From the NCBI GenBank assembly GCA_028284625.1, contig JANQRH010000001.1:1-64000 (forward strand): DNA of 64,000 nucleotides, written 5' to 3'. Positions 9,051 through 17,144 of the stretch are shown one piece after another. The position numbers and the translations under genes were made by a program. Within the stretch, counting starts at the first letter, position 1. Each line of letters begins with the position of its first letter. The DNA comes from Afifellaceae bacterium. GTDB taxonomy: Bacteria > Pseudomonadota > Alphaproteobacteria > Rhizobiales > Afifellaceae. The notes below the pieces were generated by a model. That model saw only the letters and a list, made by a program, of their open reading frames with translations, did not search any database and was not told where the DNA came from.

Positions 9051-10082
9051 TCAGAGCCAGCCTTTGATCCGCTCGGCGACCTTGTCGACCGAAAGCCCGT
9101 ACATGTCGTGCAGCGTCGGCAGCGCGCCGGCTTCAAGAAACTCATCCGGCAGACCGATCATCCGGAATTGTGGAGCCTCGCCTGCAAGGAGCAGTTCCTT
9201 GGCCACCGCCTCGCCGAGGCCACCGTTCAAAGAATGGTTCTCTGCGGTAACGACAAGCCGCGTCCCGTCTCGCACCTCGGACAGGATGGTCTCCACATCG
9301 AGCGGCTTGATCGTGGGAACATGCAGGACGGCGATGTCGATTTTGTCAGCGGCCAGTTTGGTGGCGGCGTCGAGCGCGCGCATGGTCATGATGCCGGTTG
9401 CGATCACCAGCGCATCTTTGCCTTTGCGGATCGTCTGCGCTTTGCCGAGTTGGAAGCGGTAGTCCGGTTTGTGCCGGGTCAGAACCGAGGGCACCTTGCC
9501 GCGCAGAAGCCGTGCGTAGGTCGGCCCATCATGCGCCAGCATGGCGGGTACCATGCCCGAGATGTCATCGGCGTCGCAGGGATCGACGATCGTCATGTTC
9601 GGCAGGCCGCGAAAGATCGCGAGGTCCTCGAACGCCTGATGGCTCGGGCCGTAGCCTGTGGTCAGGCCGGGTAGGGCGGCGACGATGCTGACGGGCAGGT
9701 TCTCTTCCGCGATCGCCATAGCGATGAAGTCATAGGCCCGCCGGGCGGCGAAGACGGCGTAGGTCGTGGCGAACGGTCGAAACCCCTCCCGCGCCAGCCC
9801 GGCCGCCGCCGACATCAGAAGCTGCTCGGCCATACCCATCTGATAGAACCGCTCCGGCAGCGCCTTCGCGAAGACATGCAGGTCGGTGTATTTGGAGAGG
9901 TCTGCCGTCAGACCGAGGATCCGCTCGTCCTTGCGCGCCGCCTCAATCAGCGCGTGGCCGAACGGGGCCTGGACCGCGTCGTAGCCTTCTGCTGCCAGCG
10001 AAGCGATCATCGCGGAAGTCGCGACCCGTGTGGCGGGCGCTCTGCGCGGCTCGTATTTGCGGGCCATCGATGCGAGCGTCAT
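9051..10082 (-). CDS. transketolase, C-terminal subunit (pyrimidine-binding and C domains)
   Basis: A 343-aa protein equal to the second half of transketolase. The pyrimidine-binding domain includes FYQMGMAEQLLMSAAAGLAREGFRPFATTYAVF, with the conserved Glu of AEQ that activates thiamine diphosphate. The C-terminal domain includes VVTAENHSLNGGLGEAV. I chose ATG 10082 because it overlaps the stop of the N-terminal subunit as ATGA, giving translational coupling. Split transketolases of this type sit in catabolic operons (for example apulose-4-phosphate and sulfo-transketolase routes), distinct from the housekeeping single-chain enzyme. Confidence 0.92.
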   Translation of the reverse strand: MTLASMARKYEPRRAPATRVATSAMIASLAAEGYDAVQAPFGHALIEAARKDERILGLTADLSKYTDLHVFAKALPERFYQMGMAEQLLMSAAAGLAREGFRPFATTYAVFAARRAYDFIAMAIAEENLPVSIVAALPGLTTGYGPSHQAFEDLAIFRGLPNMTIVDPCDADDISGMVPAMLAHDGPTYARLLRGKVPSVLTRHKPDYRFQLGKAQTIRKGKDALVIATGIMTMRALDAATKLAADKIDIAVLHVPTIKPLDVETILSEVRDGTRLVVTAENHSLNGGLGEAVAKELLLAGEAPQFRMIGLPDEFLEAGALPTLHDMYGLSVDKVAERIKGWL

Positions 10083-10933
10083 TGCGGGTTCGCCTTCTCC
10101 AAAATGGCCAGCGCCTTGGACCATTCGTCGGGCTCCACGCGCATGAAATGGGTGGTCTCGCGCGCTTCCAAGAAGTCAACGCCTTTGCACATGGTGGTGT
10201 TGCAAATGATGACGCGCGGCTTTGGCTCAGACAGGTTGCGCGCGGCGTCCAGCGCGGCGACGAGCGCCTCCATGTCGTTGCCGTCAACTTCCTGCGCGTG
10301 CCAGCCGAAGGCCTCCCATTTCGGGGCCTCCGCTCCAACGGCCAGCGCATCGCGGGTGGGTCCGTCGGCTTGCTGATTGTTGAAATCGACGATGGCGACC
10401 AGGTTGTCGAGTTTCCACTGAACCGCCGACATGACGGCTTCCCAAGTGGAGCCTTCGCCAAGCTCGCCGTCCGACATCAAATTGTAGACGAAGGCGGGAT
10501 TGTCCTTCCGCTTCAGCCCCATCGCCATACCGACCGCAATGCCGAGTCCGTGACCCAGCGACCCGCCGGTGATCTCCATGCCAGGCGTATAGGAGGCCAT
10601 GCCCGACATGGGGATGCGGCTGTCATCCATGCCGTAGGTTTCGAGCTCCTCCTCCGGCAGGATGCCGGCCTCCATCAGCGCTGCATAAAGGGCGATCGCG
10701 TAATGCCCGATCGACAGGAGAAACCGGTCGCGGCCCTCCCATTCCGGGTCGTCGGGGCGATATGTGAGCGCGTGGAAATATGAGGCGGCCAGGACATCGG
10801 CAACGCCAAGCGCCTGTCCGACATAGCCTTGTCCTTGGACCTCGCCCATGCGCACCGCCTTCATGCGAATGTTCAGGGCGCGCTCTTCCAGCGAAACATT
10901 CGACAGGGCACCGGAGCGGTGCTGCAGTGCCAT
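10079..10933 (-). CDS. transketolase, N-terminal subunit (thiamine diphosphate-binding)
   Basis: A 284-aa N-terminal half of transketolase. The thiamine-diphosphate/Mg motif is MSDGELGEGSTWEA followed by the Asn of IVDFNNQQ. SGHxxxxLYA-type features appear as SIGHYAIALYAALM. The start at 10933 has GGAGGAG 6 nt upstream. It is first in the operon TK-N, TK-C, SDR, D-2-hydroxyacid dehydrogenase, divergent from the TTT-transporter/sulfatase operon. It probably acts on a dedicated ketose phosphate or keto acid; the substrate is not deducible. Confidence 0.92.
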   Translation of the reverse strand: MALQHRSGALSNVSLEERALNIRMKAVRMGEVQGQGYVGQALGVADVLAASYFHALTYRPDDPEWEGRDRFLLSIGHYAIALYAALMEAGILPEEELETYGMDDSRIPMSGMASYTPGMEITGGSLGHGLGIAVGMAMGLKRKDNPAFVYNLMSDGELGEGSTWEAVMSAVQWKLDNLVAIVDFNNQQADGPTRDALAVGAEAPKWEAFGWHAQEVDGNDMEALVAALDAARNLSEPKPRVIICNTTMCKGVDFLEARETTHFMRVEPDEWSKALAILEKANPQ

Positions 10934-11257
10934 ACGTGTCTCCTCCCAGGACGCCCAACAGGTGGCTGATCCTCAAGGACTATCATCGCGGCACGGCCGA
11001 GAACTTTGCGAAAAATTCAATACTTGTTTAGCAAAACTTAATTCTCGGACCGCGCGCTGGCCTAGCATCGGCCTTTGGCCCACGCAGATGCGGTGCCCAC
11101 GAAACGGCACCAGTCAGTTAAGCCCAGCTTACGGACTTTTTAAATTTTCTCACTGGATTGAACGGCCGCCATACGGGAACGTCGGGTCAAATGGGAAACG
11201 GCGCCACTCGGAAGCGCTGCCTCATTCCCGAGGGCTTGTCCAAGAAAGGGAGGAAGC
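10934..11257. promoter_or_regulatory. divergent intergenic region between transketolase and TTT/sulfatase operons
   Basis: These 324 nt carry no gene that I can support and separate two divergent operons. An A/T-rich stretch at about 11008-11042 contrasts with the GC-rich surroundings. It contains the inverted pair TTTGC ... GCAAA and repeated ACTT steps, and is a plausible promoter/operator zone. GGAGGAG precedes the minus-strand start and AGGGAGGAAGC the plus-strand start. A LysR site (T-N11-A) is likely somewhere here, but no single one stands out. Confidence 0.45.
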
Positions 11258-12235
11258 ATGCACAGCACAATTGCGACTTCAATCGGCGCCATCGCCATAT
11301 CGGCCGGCCTTGTGATTTCCGGGGTGGGCGTGGCGGAGGCCGCGTGGCCCGAGCGGCCGATCAAGGTCATCGTGCCCTATTCACCAGGCGGATCGCCTGA
11401 CCAGCTCACGCGCAAGTTCTCCGCGGTCATTGCCGACAACAGCCTGCTTTCGGAGCCGGTGAATGTCGTCAATGTCGAGGGGCATTTCTCCGTCGGCGCC
11501 ACCGAAGCCAAGAACGCCAAGCCGGACGGCTACACCTTCCTCTTTCTGCATGCAGCGCTGATGTCGGCCGAAGTCGTCAATCCGGATTCCGGCGTGTCCT
11601 GGCGCAATTACGATCCGGTCGCCAAGACCTCGAATTTCGGCCTGACCATCGTGACGCACGCGGATTCGCCGTGGAAGACGCTGCCGGAGCTGATGGAAGC
11701 CACCGCCGTTGAAGGCCACGACATCAAGTTCGGTGTGAACCTCGGCGCGATCAACCATCTGACATACATCGACCTGATGGACGCCTGGCCCGGCTCCGAC
11801 TTCAAGCTCGTGCAAGCGGGCGGCGGCGGCAAGCAATATCCGCTTCTGAAGGGCGGTCAGCTTGAGGCCGGTATCATGACCTCGCAGGACATCCTGACGT
11901 TCCAGGACCCGGACATCCACGTGCTCGGCTATTCCGGCCCGGCACGCCTGGCGGCTCTGCCCGAAATCCCGACCTTCCGCGAGACCGGGATCGAAGCGGG
12001 GATCACTTACGATTATTGGTGGTTCGCGCCGATCGGAACGCCGCCGGAGGCCATCGAGAGCTTTGCAGCCGCGCTGGAGCAAGCTATCCAGACGGACGAC
12101 ATGCAGGAATGGCTCACGGCAAAAGGCTTGACGGACGATTTCCTGAAGGGTGCGGAGCTTCAGGCAGACCTTGAGGCGTCCTGGGAGAAGATCGTGCCCA
12201 TCGCCAACAAGGCGAAGTCGGCTTTGAACAAATAG
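11258..12235 (+). CDS. tripartite tricarboxylate transporter substrate-binding protein (TctC family)
   Basis: A 325-aa periplasmic binding protein of the Bug/TctC family. The signal peptide covers about residues 1-29 and ends near GVAEA/AWPER. The hallmark WPERPIKVIVPYSPGGSPDQ follows, with the loops that recognise carboxylate ligands. The start has GGGAGGAAG just upstream. It is the first gene of tctC-tctB-tctA-sulfatase. TTT systems import carboxylates or related anions with an ion gradient; the ligand here is unknown. Confidence 0.93.
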   Translation: MHSTIATSIGAIAISAGLVISGVGVAEAAWPERPIKVIVPYSPGGSPDQLTRKFSAVIADNSLLSEPVNVVNVEGHFSVGATEAKNAKPDGYTFLFLHAALMSAEVVNPDSGVSWRNYDPVAKTSNFGLTIVTHADSPWKTLPELMEATAVEGHDIKFGVNLGAINHLTYIDLMDAWPGSDFKLVQAGGGGKQYPLLKGGQLEAGIMTSQDILTFQDPDIHVLGYSGPARLAALPEIPTFRETGIEAGITYDYWWFAPIGTPPEAIESFAAALEQAIQTDDMQEWLTAKGLTDDFLKGAELQADLEASWEKIVPIANKAKSALNK

Positions 12236-12257
12236 GACGATCGCAAGAGGGTGCACG

Positions 12258-12734
12258 ATGTCTCAAGAGACAAGTGAGGACGCCCTCTTCCTTGAAATCG
12301 CCTTGACGGTCCTCCTGATCGTCGTCGGCTGCGCTGCGTTTATCGTGGCGCGGCCGATTCCCGACAATGCTTTCGAGCCGCTCGGCGCGGGTTTCGCGCC
12401 TCGGGCGATCAGTCTTTGCCTCGTCGGGCTGGGCGCCTTGAACTTGGCGGTGAGAGCGACGGCCGTTCGGGGTCGCGTCGGAAGAGGGCGCGGAGGCGAC
12501 ATCGATCGAAGACTGCTCGATGCAGCCTCGGTCCTGGTGCTGACGTGCGTCTATGTCTGGATCGTCATGGAGAAAGCGATTCCGTTCACGTTCAGCACAG
12601 GATTGTTCGTGACCGCGTCCATGGCGGTCCTGTTTCGGAACCTGCGTCGCGTTCCGGTCTTTGCCGCCGTCGGGCTTGCTTTGGGCTATGCGCTGCAGCT
12701 TGCATCTTCCACGGTGTTCTTCGTCGATATCTGA
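12258..12734 (+). CDS. TTT transporter small membrane subunit (TctB family)
   Basis: A 158-aa protein with four predicted membrane helices (for example LEIALTVLLIVVGCAAFIVA, ISLCLVGLGALNLAV, LLDAASVLVLTCVYVWIV and the C-terminal FAAVGLALGYALQLA). Size and topology match the small TctB subunit. It sits directly between the TctC and TctA genes (22-nt and 21-nt gaps). TctB sequences are poorly conserved, so the call rests largely on position and topology. Confidence 0.88.
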   Translation: MSQETSEDALFLEIALTVLLIVVGCAAFIVARPIPDNAFEPLGAGFAPRAISLCLVGLGALNLAVRATAVRGRVGRGRGGDIDRRLLDAASVLVLTCVYVWIVMEKAIPFTFSTGLFVTASMAVLFRNLRRVPVFAAVGLALGYALQLASSTVFFVDI

Positions 12735-12755
12735 CCGCCGATCCGGGAGAAGAGA

Positions 12756-14255
12756 TTGGACGGTTTTCTGACATCATTGCTTGGGCTGTTCTCGCCCGAG
12801 CTGTTTGTCCTGGCCGTGATCGGCACGGTCGGTGGTGTCTTCGTGGGCTCAATCCCCGGGCTGAGCGGCACGATGCTGATTTCGCTGTGCCTGCCGCTCA
12901 CCTTCTACATGCAGCCTGTCTCCGCGGTCGTGCTTCTCGTTGCGATCTACACGGGCTCCATCACGGGCGGGCTCATCTCGGCGACGCTGTTGCGAACGCC
13001 GGGCACCGTCTCCAACGTCATGACGACGCTCGACGCGCATCCGCTGGCCATAAAGGGCAAGGCGCAGCGCGCCCTCAGCCTCGGCATCGCCGCGTCCTTT
13101 GCGGGCTCGATATTCGGCTGGCTGGCGCTGGCGCTTCTGGCCAAGCCCTTGTCGGAAGTGGCGATCAAGGTCGGCACATCAGAGCTCTTCGCCCTGGTGA
13201 TCCTGGCGCTGGCGCTGATTTCATCCGTCAGCAGCGGCTCTATGCTGAAGGGCCTCCTGATGGGCGCGGTGGGAATCCTTCTGGCTCTGCCGGGCGTCGA
13301 CCCGACGACCGGCGTATCGCGCCTCACAATGGGGATGTGGCAGTTAAACGGCGGCTTCCATATCCTTCCGGTGCTCGTCGGTATCTTTGCGGTCGCGCCG
13401 ATACTCGGGGACATCCTCGATCTCGACCGGCGCCCGCACGAGACCCAATATCGCCACAGCCGAAAGTTCCTCGTCTCGGTCGGTGACTTGAAACGCTTCT
13501 GGAAGGTGATCGCGCAGTCGTCGGTGCTTGGTACGATTGTCGGGATTCTGCCCGGCGTTGGCGGCAACGTCGCGTCCGTCGTGGCCTATACGTCGGCGCG
13601 CGTGCTCTCCAAGAAGCCGGAAGAATTCGGCAAAGGCTCCGAAGAGGGCATCGTCGCGTCGGAAAGCGCCAACAACGCCTCAGTCGGTGGTGCGTTGATC
13701 CCGCTGATCACGCTGGGTATTCCGGGGAGCGTGGTCGATGTGCTTCTGATCGGCGCGTTGATGATGCACGACATCGCGCCCGGGCCGATGCTCTTTGTCA
13801 CCAACGCTCCGGTGGCCTGGACGCTGGTGACGACACTTCTGGTGTCGAGCGTGCTCATGCTGATCACCATGATCTATGCGACAGGTCCCATCAGCCGGCT
13901 GATCGGACTTCCGAAGCAGGGAATCTTGCCAGTCATCCTGGTCTTTTGCGTGGTCGGGGTCTTCGCCACGACCAACCGGATGTTCGACGTGTGGATCATG
14001 CTCGCCTTTGGCGTCTTCGGCCTCGTCTTCGAGCGCGCGAAATTTCCGATGGCGCCACTGGTTGTCGGGTTTGTCCTCGCCCCGATCGCGGAGAAGAGCC
14101 TTCGCTCGGGCCTGATGGCCACCAGCGGCGATATCGTGATGTTCCTCACCGAGCCACTGAGCATCGTCCTTCTTCTGGCGTCCGCCGTTCTCTTCGTGTG
14201 GCCGATCGTCAAGGCCGCCAAGGACTGGATCGCCAGACCCGCAAACGAAGGCTGA
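12756..14255 (+). CDS. TTT transporter large membrane subunit (TctA family)
   Basis: A 499-aa integral membrane subunit of a tripartite tricarboxylate transporter. Family signatures are the twin glycine-rich loops GSIPGLSGTM near the N-terminus and GILPGVGGNVAS in the middle, and the conserved SANNASVGGALIPLITLGIPGS. The start is a rare TTG at 12756, supported by GGGAGAAG just upstream; no ATG or GTG gives a better N-terminus. It forms the ion-coupled channel with TctB and receives ligand from TctC. Confidence 0.94.
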   Translation: MDGFLTSLLGLFSPELFVLAVIGTVGGVFVGSIPGLSGTMLISLCLPLTFYMQPVSAVVLLVAIYTGSITGGLISATLLRTPGTVSNVMTTLDAHPLAIKGKAQRALSLGIAASFAGSIFGWLALALLAKPLSEVAIKVGTSELFALVILALALISSVSSGSMLKGLLMGAVGILLALPGVDPTTGVSRLTMGMWQLNGGFHILPVLVGIFAVAPILGDILDLDRRPHETQYRHSRKFLVSVGDLKRFWKVIAQSSVLGTIVGILPGVGGNVASVVAYTSARVLSKKPEEFGKGSEEGIVASESANNASVGGALIPLITLGIPGSVVDVLLIGALMMHDIAPGPMLFVTNAPVAWTLVTTLLVSSVLMLITMIYATGPISRLIGLPKQGILPVILVFCVVGVFATTNRMFDVWIMLAFGVFGLVFERAKFPMAPLVVGFVLAPIAEKSLRSGLMATSGDIVMFLTEPLSIVLLLASAVLFVWPIVKAAKDWIARPANEG

Positions 14256-14257
14256 GC

Positions 14258-16540
14258 ATGTCTGAGTTCGACAAAGCGCTGAAATCCACGGCCAGCTATC
14301 CGCGGCCTGAGCCGGCGTTCAACGGCAAGATTGGGCGGACCTTCTCTGAATCGCGTCCCGATCAGCCGCAGCCGGCAGGCGCGCCGCCCGGCGCACCGAA
14401 TGTGGTGGTTGTTCTGTTGGACGATGTCGGCTTTGCGCAGTTCTCTAACTTCGGCGGATCGATCCCGACCCCGGCCCTCGATCGTCTTGCCGATGAAGGC
14501 CTGCGCTACAACCGGTTCCACACGACCGCGCTTTGCACGCCAACGCGCGCGGCCATCCTGACCGGGCGGAACGCGCATGTGACCGGCAACGGATCGGTGA
14601 CGGAGATGTCGTCGGGCTTCCCCGGTTACAATTGCGCGTGGCCGAAGAGCACCGCCTGCATTGCGGAAATCCTGCGCCAGAATGGCTACGGCACCTGCGC
14701 GATCGGCAAGTGGCACAACACGCCGAACTGGGAAAGCGGTCCCGACGGCCCTTTCGACCGCTGGCCGACCGGTCTGGGCTTTGAATATTTCTACGGGTTC
14801 ATCGGCGGCGCCACCAACCAGTGGAAGCCGACGCTTTTTGAGAACACCCGTCCGGTGCGGCAAAGGGCGAAGACGGACAATTATCACCTCACGACCGAGA
14901 TGACGGACAAGTCGCTGGAATGGATCCGCACACTCGACGTCGCCAATCCAGACAAACCTTTCTTCCTCTGGTACGCGCCGGGAGCAACCCACGCGCCACA
15001 CCACGTCTCGAAGGAATGGATCGACAAATTCGAGGGGCGGTTTGACAGCGGCTGGGACGCCTACCGCGAAGACGCGTTCCGGCGACAGAAAGAGCTGGGC
15101 GTCATCCCGCCGGACGCCAAGCTCACGCCGCGCCCTGATGAGATCGCGGCCTGGGACGATCTGTCGGACGACGAGCGCAAGCTGTTCGCCCGCATGATGG
15201 AGGTGTTTGCCGCTTTCACCGCCCAGACCGATCACGAGATCGGACGGCTCATGGATGGTCTTGAGGCCATGGGCAAGAAGGACAACACGCTCGTGCTCTA
15301 TGTCGTCGGCGACAACGGTGCGAGCGGCGAGGGTGGTCTCACCGGCAACGCCAATGGTGTGTGCTACTTCAACGGCGTGCCGGAGACGATCTCCGACATG
15401 ATGCGGCATTACGACGATCTCGGCGGCCCCGATCATTACAACCATTTTCCAGCCGGCTGGGCCTGGGCGATGAACACGCCGTTCAAGTGGGTAAAGCGCG
15501 TCGCATCGCATCTCGGCGGCGTGCGCAATCCGCTTGTCGTGCGCTGGCCGAAGGGCATCGCCGAAAGAGGTGGGCTCAGAACGCAGTTCTTTCATGCCAT
15601 CGACATTTTTCCGACGGTGCTCGACGCGGCCGGCATTGCGATGCCGGAGAGTGTGAATGGTGCGCCGCAGCGGCCGGTGGATGGGATTTCCATGCTGGCG
15701 TCTCTCAACGACGCCGATGCGCCTGAGGCGCGGCGCCTCCAATATTTTGAGGCGCTCGGCAATCGCGCCATGTACGAGAATGGGTGGTGGGCCTGCACCC
15801 GCGAAGTGCTGCCGTGGAAACCAAAGGAAGAACCGCTCGACCCGGACAAGTCGGTCTGGGAGCTCTACGACCTTGATCGGGATTTTTCTCAGGCCGACGA
15901 CCTTGCGGCGGAGAAGCCGGAGCTTCTGCGCCGCCTGCAGGATCTGTTCTGGATCGAGGCGGCGAAGAACCAGGTGTTGCCGCTCGACGCGCGGGGCAGC
16001 GAGCGCATCGTCGATGCGCTGGCGCTCGGCAAGACGGAAAGGCAGGTCTACGATTTCTATCCGGGGACATTCGGTATATTGGAAACCAGTGCGCCGGACG
16101 TGAAGAACCGCTCCTTTGCCATTGAGGCGGCGTTCCTGCTTAGCGACCCTGGGGACGAGGGCGTCATCATCGCGCTCGGTGGGCGAATCGGCGGTTATGC
16201 CCTGCTGGTCCGGAAGCGGAGGCTTGAGTTCCTCTACAATTTCTGTGGCATTGAGCTGACCCGCGTTCTCTCCGGCGAAGACCTTCCGCTCGGTGACATG
16301 ACGGCCCGTGTCGATTTCACTTACGACGGCGGCGGTCCGGGCAGGGGCGGCGCGTTCGTCCTGTCGGTCAGCGGCGAAAGGGCAGCCAGCCAGCGGATCG
16401 AGCGGACCGTCCCGCGCATGTTTTCGCGTGAGACGCTCGACATCGGGATGGACCTCAATTCGCCGGTCGGCGATTACGATGCGCCTTTTGAGTTTACCGG
16501 TACATTGAAGCGCGTCCGATTCCACCTGGCAGACGCCTAG
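14258..16540 (+). CDS. formylglycine-dependent sulfatase (arylsulfatase family)
   Basis: A 760-aa sulfatase that would hydrolyse a sulfate ester. Metal-binding Asp residues are in VVLLDDVGFAQ. The C-x-P-x-R activation motif is CTPTRAAILTGR with Cys93 as the residue converted to formylglycine. GKWH (about 151) and VVGDNGASGEG supply other active-site residues. The C-terminal ~200 residues form an extra beta-rich domain, as in long arylsulfatases. No signal peptide is visible, so it is probably cytoplasmic. ATG 14258 was chosen because it lies 2 nt after the TctA stop and begins MSEFDKALK; the frame is open further upstream but overlaps TctA. Co-transcription with TTT suggests the transporter brings in the sulfated substrate or its acid product. 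Confidence 0.93.
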   Translation: MSEFDKALKSTASYPRPEPAFNGKIGRTFSESRPDQPQPAGAPPGAPNVVVVLLDDVGFAQFSNFGGSIPTPALDRLADEGLRYNRFHTTALCTPTRAAILTGRNAHVTGNGSVTEMSSGFPGYNCAWPKSTACIAEILRQNGYGTCAIGKWHNTPNWESGPDGPFDRWPTGLGFEYFYGFIGGATNQWKPTLFENTRPVRQRAKTDNYHLTTEMTDKSLEWIRTLDVANPDKPFFLWYAPGATHAPHHVSKEWIDKFEGRFDSGWDAYREDAFRRQKELGVIPPDAKLTPRPDEIAAWDDLSDDERKLFARMMEVFAAFTAQTDHEIGRLMDGLEAMGKKDNTLVLYVVGDNGASGEGGLTGNANGVCYFNGVPETISDMMRHYDDLGGPDHYNHFPAGWAWAMNTPFKWVKRVASHLGGVRNPLVVRWPKGIAERGGLRTQFFHAIDIFPTVLDAAGIAMPESVNGAPQRPVDGISMLASLNDADAPEARRLQYFEALGNRAMYENGWWACTREVLPWKPKEEPLDPDKSVWELYDLDRDFSQADDLAAEKPELLRRLQDLFWIEAAKNQVLPLDARGSERIVDALALGKTERQVYDFYPGTFGILETSAPDVKNRSFAIEAAFLLSDPGDEGVIIALGGRIGGYALLVRKRRLEFLYNFCGIELTRVLSGEDLPLGDMTARVDFTYDGGGPGRGGAFVLSVSGERAASQRIERTVPRMFSRETLDIGMDLNSPVGDYDAPFEFTGTLKRVRFHLADA

Positions 16541-16647
16541 GGCATCTACCGGCGCGTTTACCGCTTCGGGTGTGCGGACTGTGTTCCACTGCCTGGTTCG
16601 ATCGCGGCTGCATGGAGCTTTTCAAACCTTCACCTACCTGATCGCAT

Positions 16648-16992
16648 TCAAAGGTCATGGTAGAAGTGAAGGAGATTCCCATGGGCGTCCCGAACCGTAA
16701 ATTGACGCAATCCCCACGGCTTGTCGCAAGGTTGTTGGAGGACATCCGCACCCAGCCGTACCAGTTCTGAGTGTGCTTCATCCACGCATTCGGCAAAAAT
16801 CCAGAATACGCTAGGCGATTTCTTCTCAGCGGTTTCTCGGAAAAAGATCGCGCAATCCCCGTGCGCTACAGCGCCAATGCGGCCTTCTTCGTTATACCAA
16901 GCGACCTCGAAGCCCAGCTTGTCGCGATAATGCTCCTGAGCTTCCCGCACATTCGGTACCGGAAGTTCCGGCGTGGGCTGTGATATCTTCAT
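16648..16992 (-). CDS. VOC superfamily protein (glyoxalase/bleomycin-resistance-like)
   Basis: A 114-aa protein with one vicinal-oxygen-chelate fold. It opens PELPVPNVREAQEHYRDKLGFEVAW, runs through GDCAIFFRE and ends VRDAHGNLLHFYHDL. The HGNL..F segment supplies the C-terminal metal ligand region. The family includes glyoxalases, dioxygenases and antibiotic-binding proteins, and no specific function can be assigned. The gene and its flanks are visibly richer in A/T than their neighbours, and a second, truncated VOC reading frame abuts its start. Confidence 0.82.
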   Translation of the reverse strand: MKISQPTPELPVPNVREAQEHYRDKLGFEVAWYNEEGRIGAVAHGDCAIFFRETAEKKSPSVFWIFAECVDEAHSELVRLGADVLQQPCDKPWGLRQFTVRDAHGNLLHFYHDL

Positions 16993-17092
16993 TCGAGTGC
17001 TCTTTTCTTACCTTGAAGTTCAGTTCGCCATAGAACGCCGACGCTGCGTCGAAATCCCGGCTGAGCGGTATGGCGCTTATGCTATTCAGCAT
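16990..17092 (-). pseudogene. truncated VOC-domain fragment upstream of the VOC gene
   Basis: On the minus strand from 17092 the frame reads MLNSISAIPLSRDFDAASAFYGE followed by LNFKVRKE. This is the first strand-helix-strand of a VOC domain (the D-x-A..FY..L.F pattern). After about 32 residues homology stops, and the frame enters the start of the intact VOC gene out of register. It looks like the remnant of a second VOC gene joined to the intact one by deletion. It could instead be a tiny expressed peptide; no convincing ribosome binding site was seen. Confidence 0.5.
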
Positions 17093-17144
17093 CTCAGCAC
17101 TGACCAAGTCGAGCGAGCGTTTGGTGGGCGCGCGGAGTTGCGCT

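Noticed and set aside
12416..13486. A 356-aa frame overlapping tctB and tctA in another phase
   Set aside because: It overlaps two well-supported transporter genes on the same strand and has Arg/Gly-rich shadow composition.
13874..16525. An 883-aa open frame antisense to the TctA 3' end and the sulfatase gene
   Set aside because: It is a shadow frame of GC-rich codons: the sulfatase on the plus strand has all catalytic motifs, whereas the antisense product is Arg-rich with no recognisable domain.
16541..16647. Possible terminator after the sulfatase gene
   Set aside because: No stem of useful length followed by a T-run could be found.
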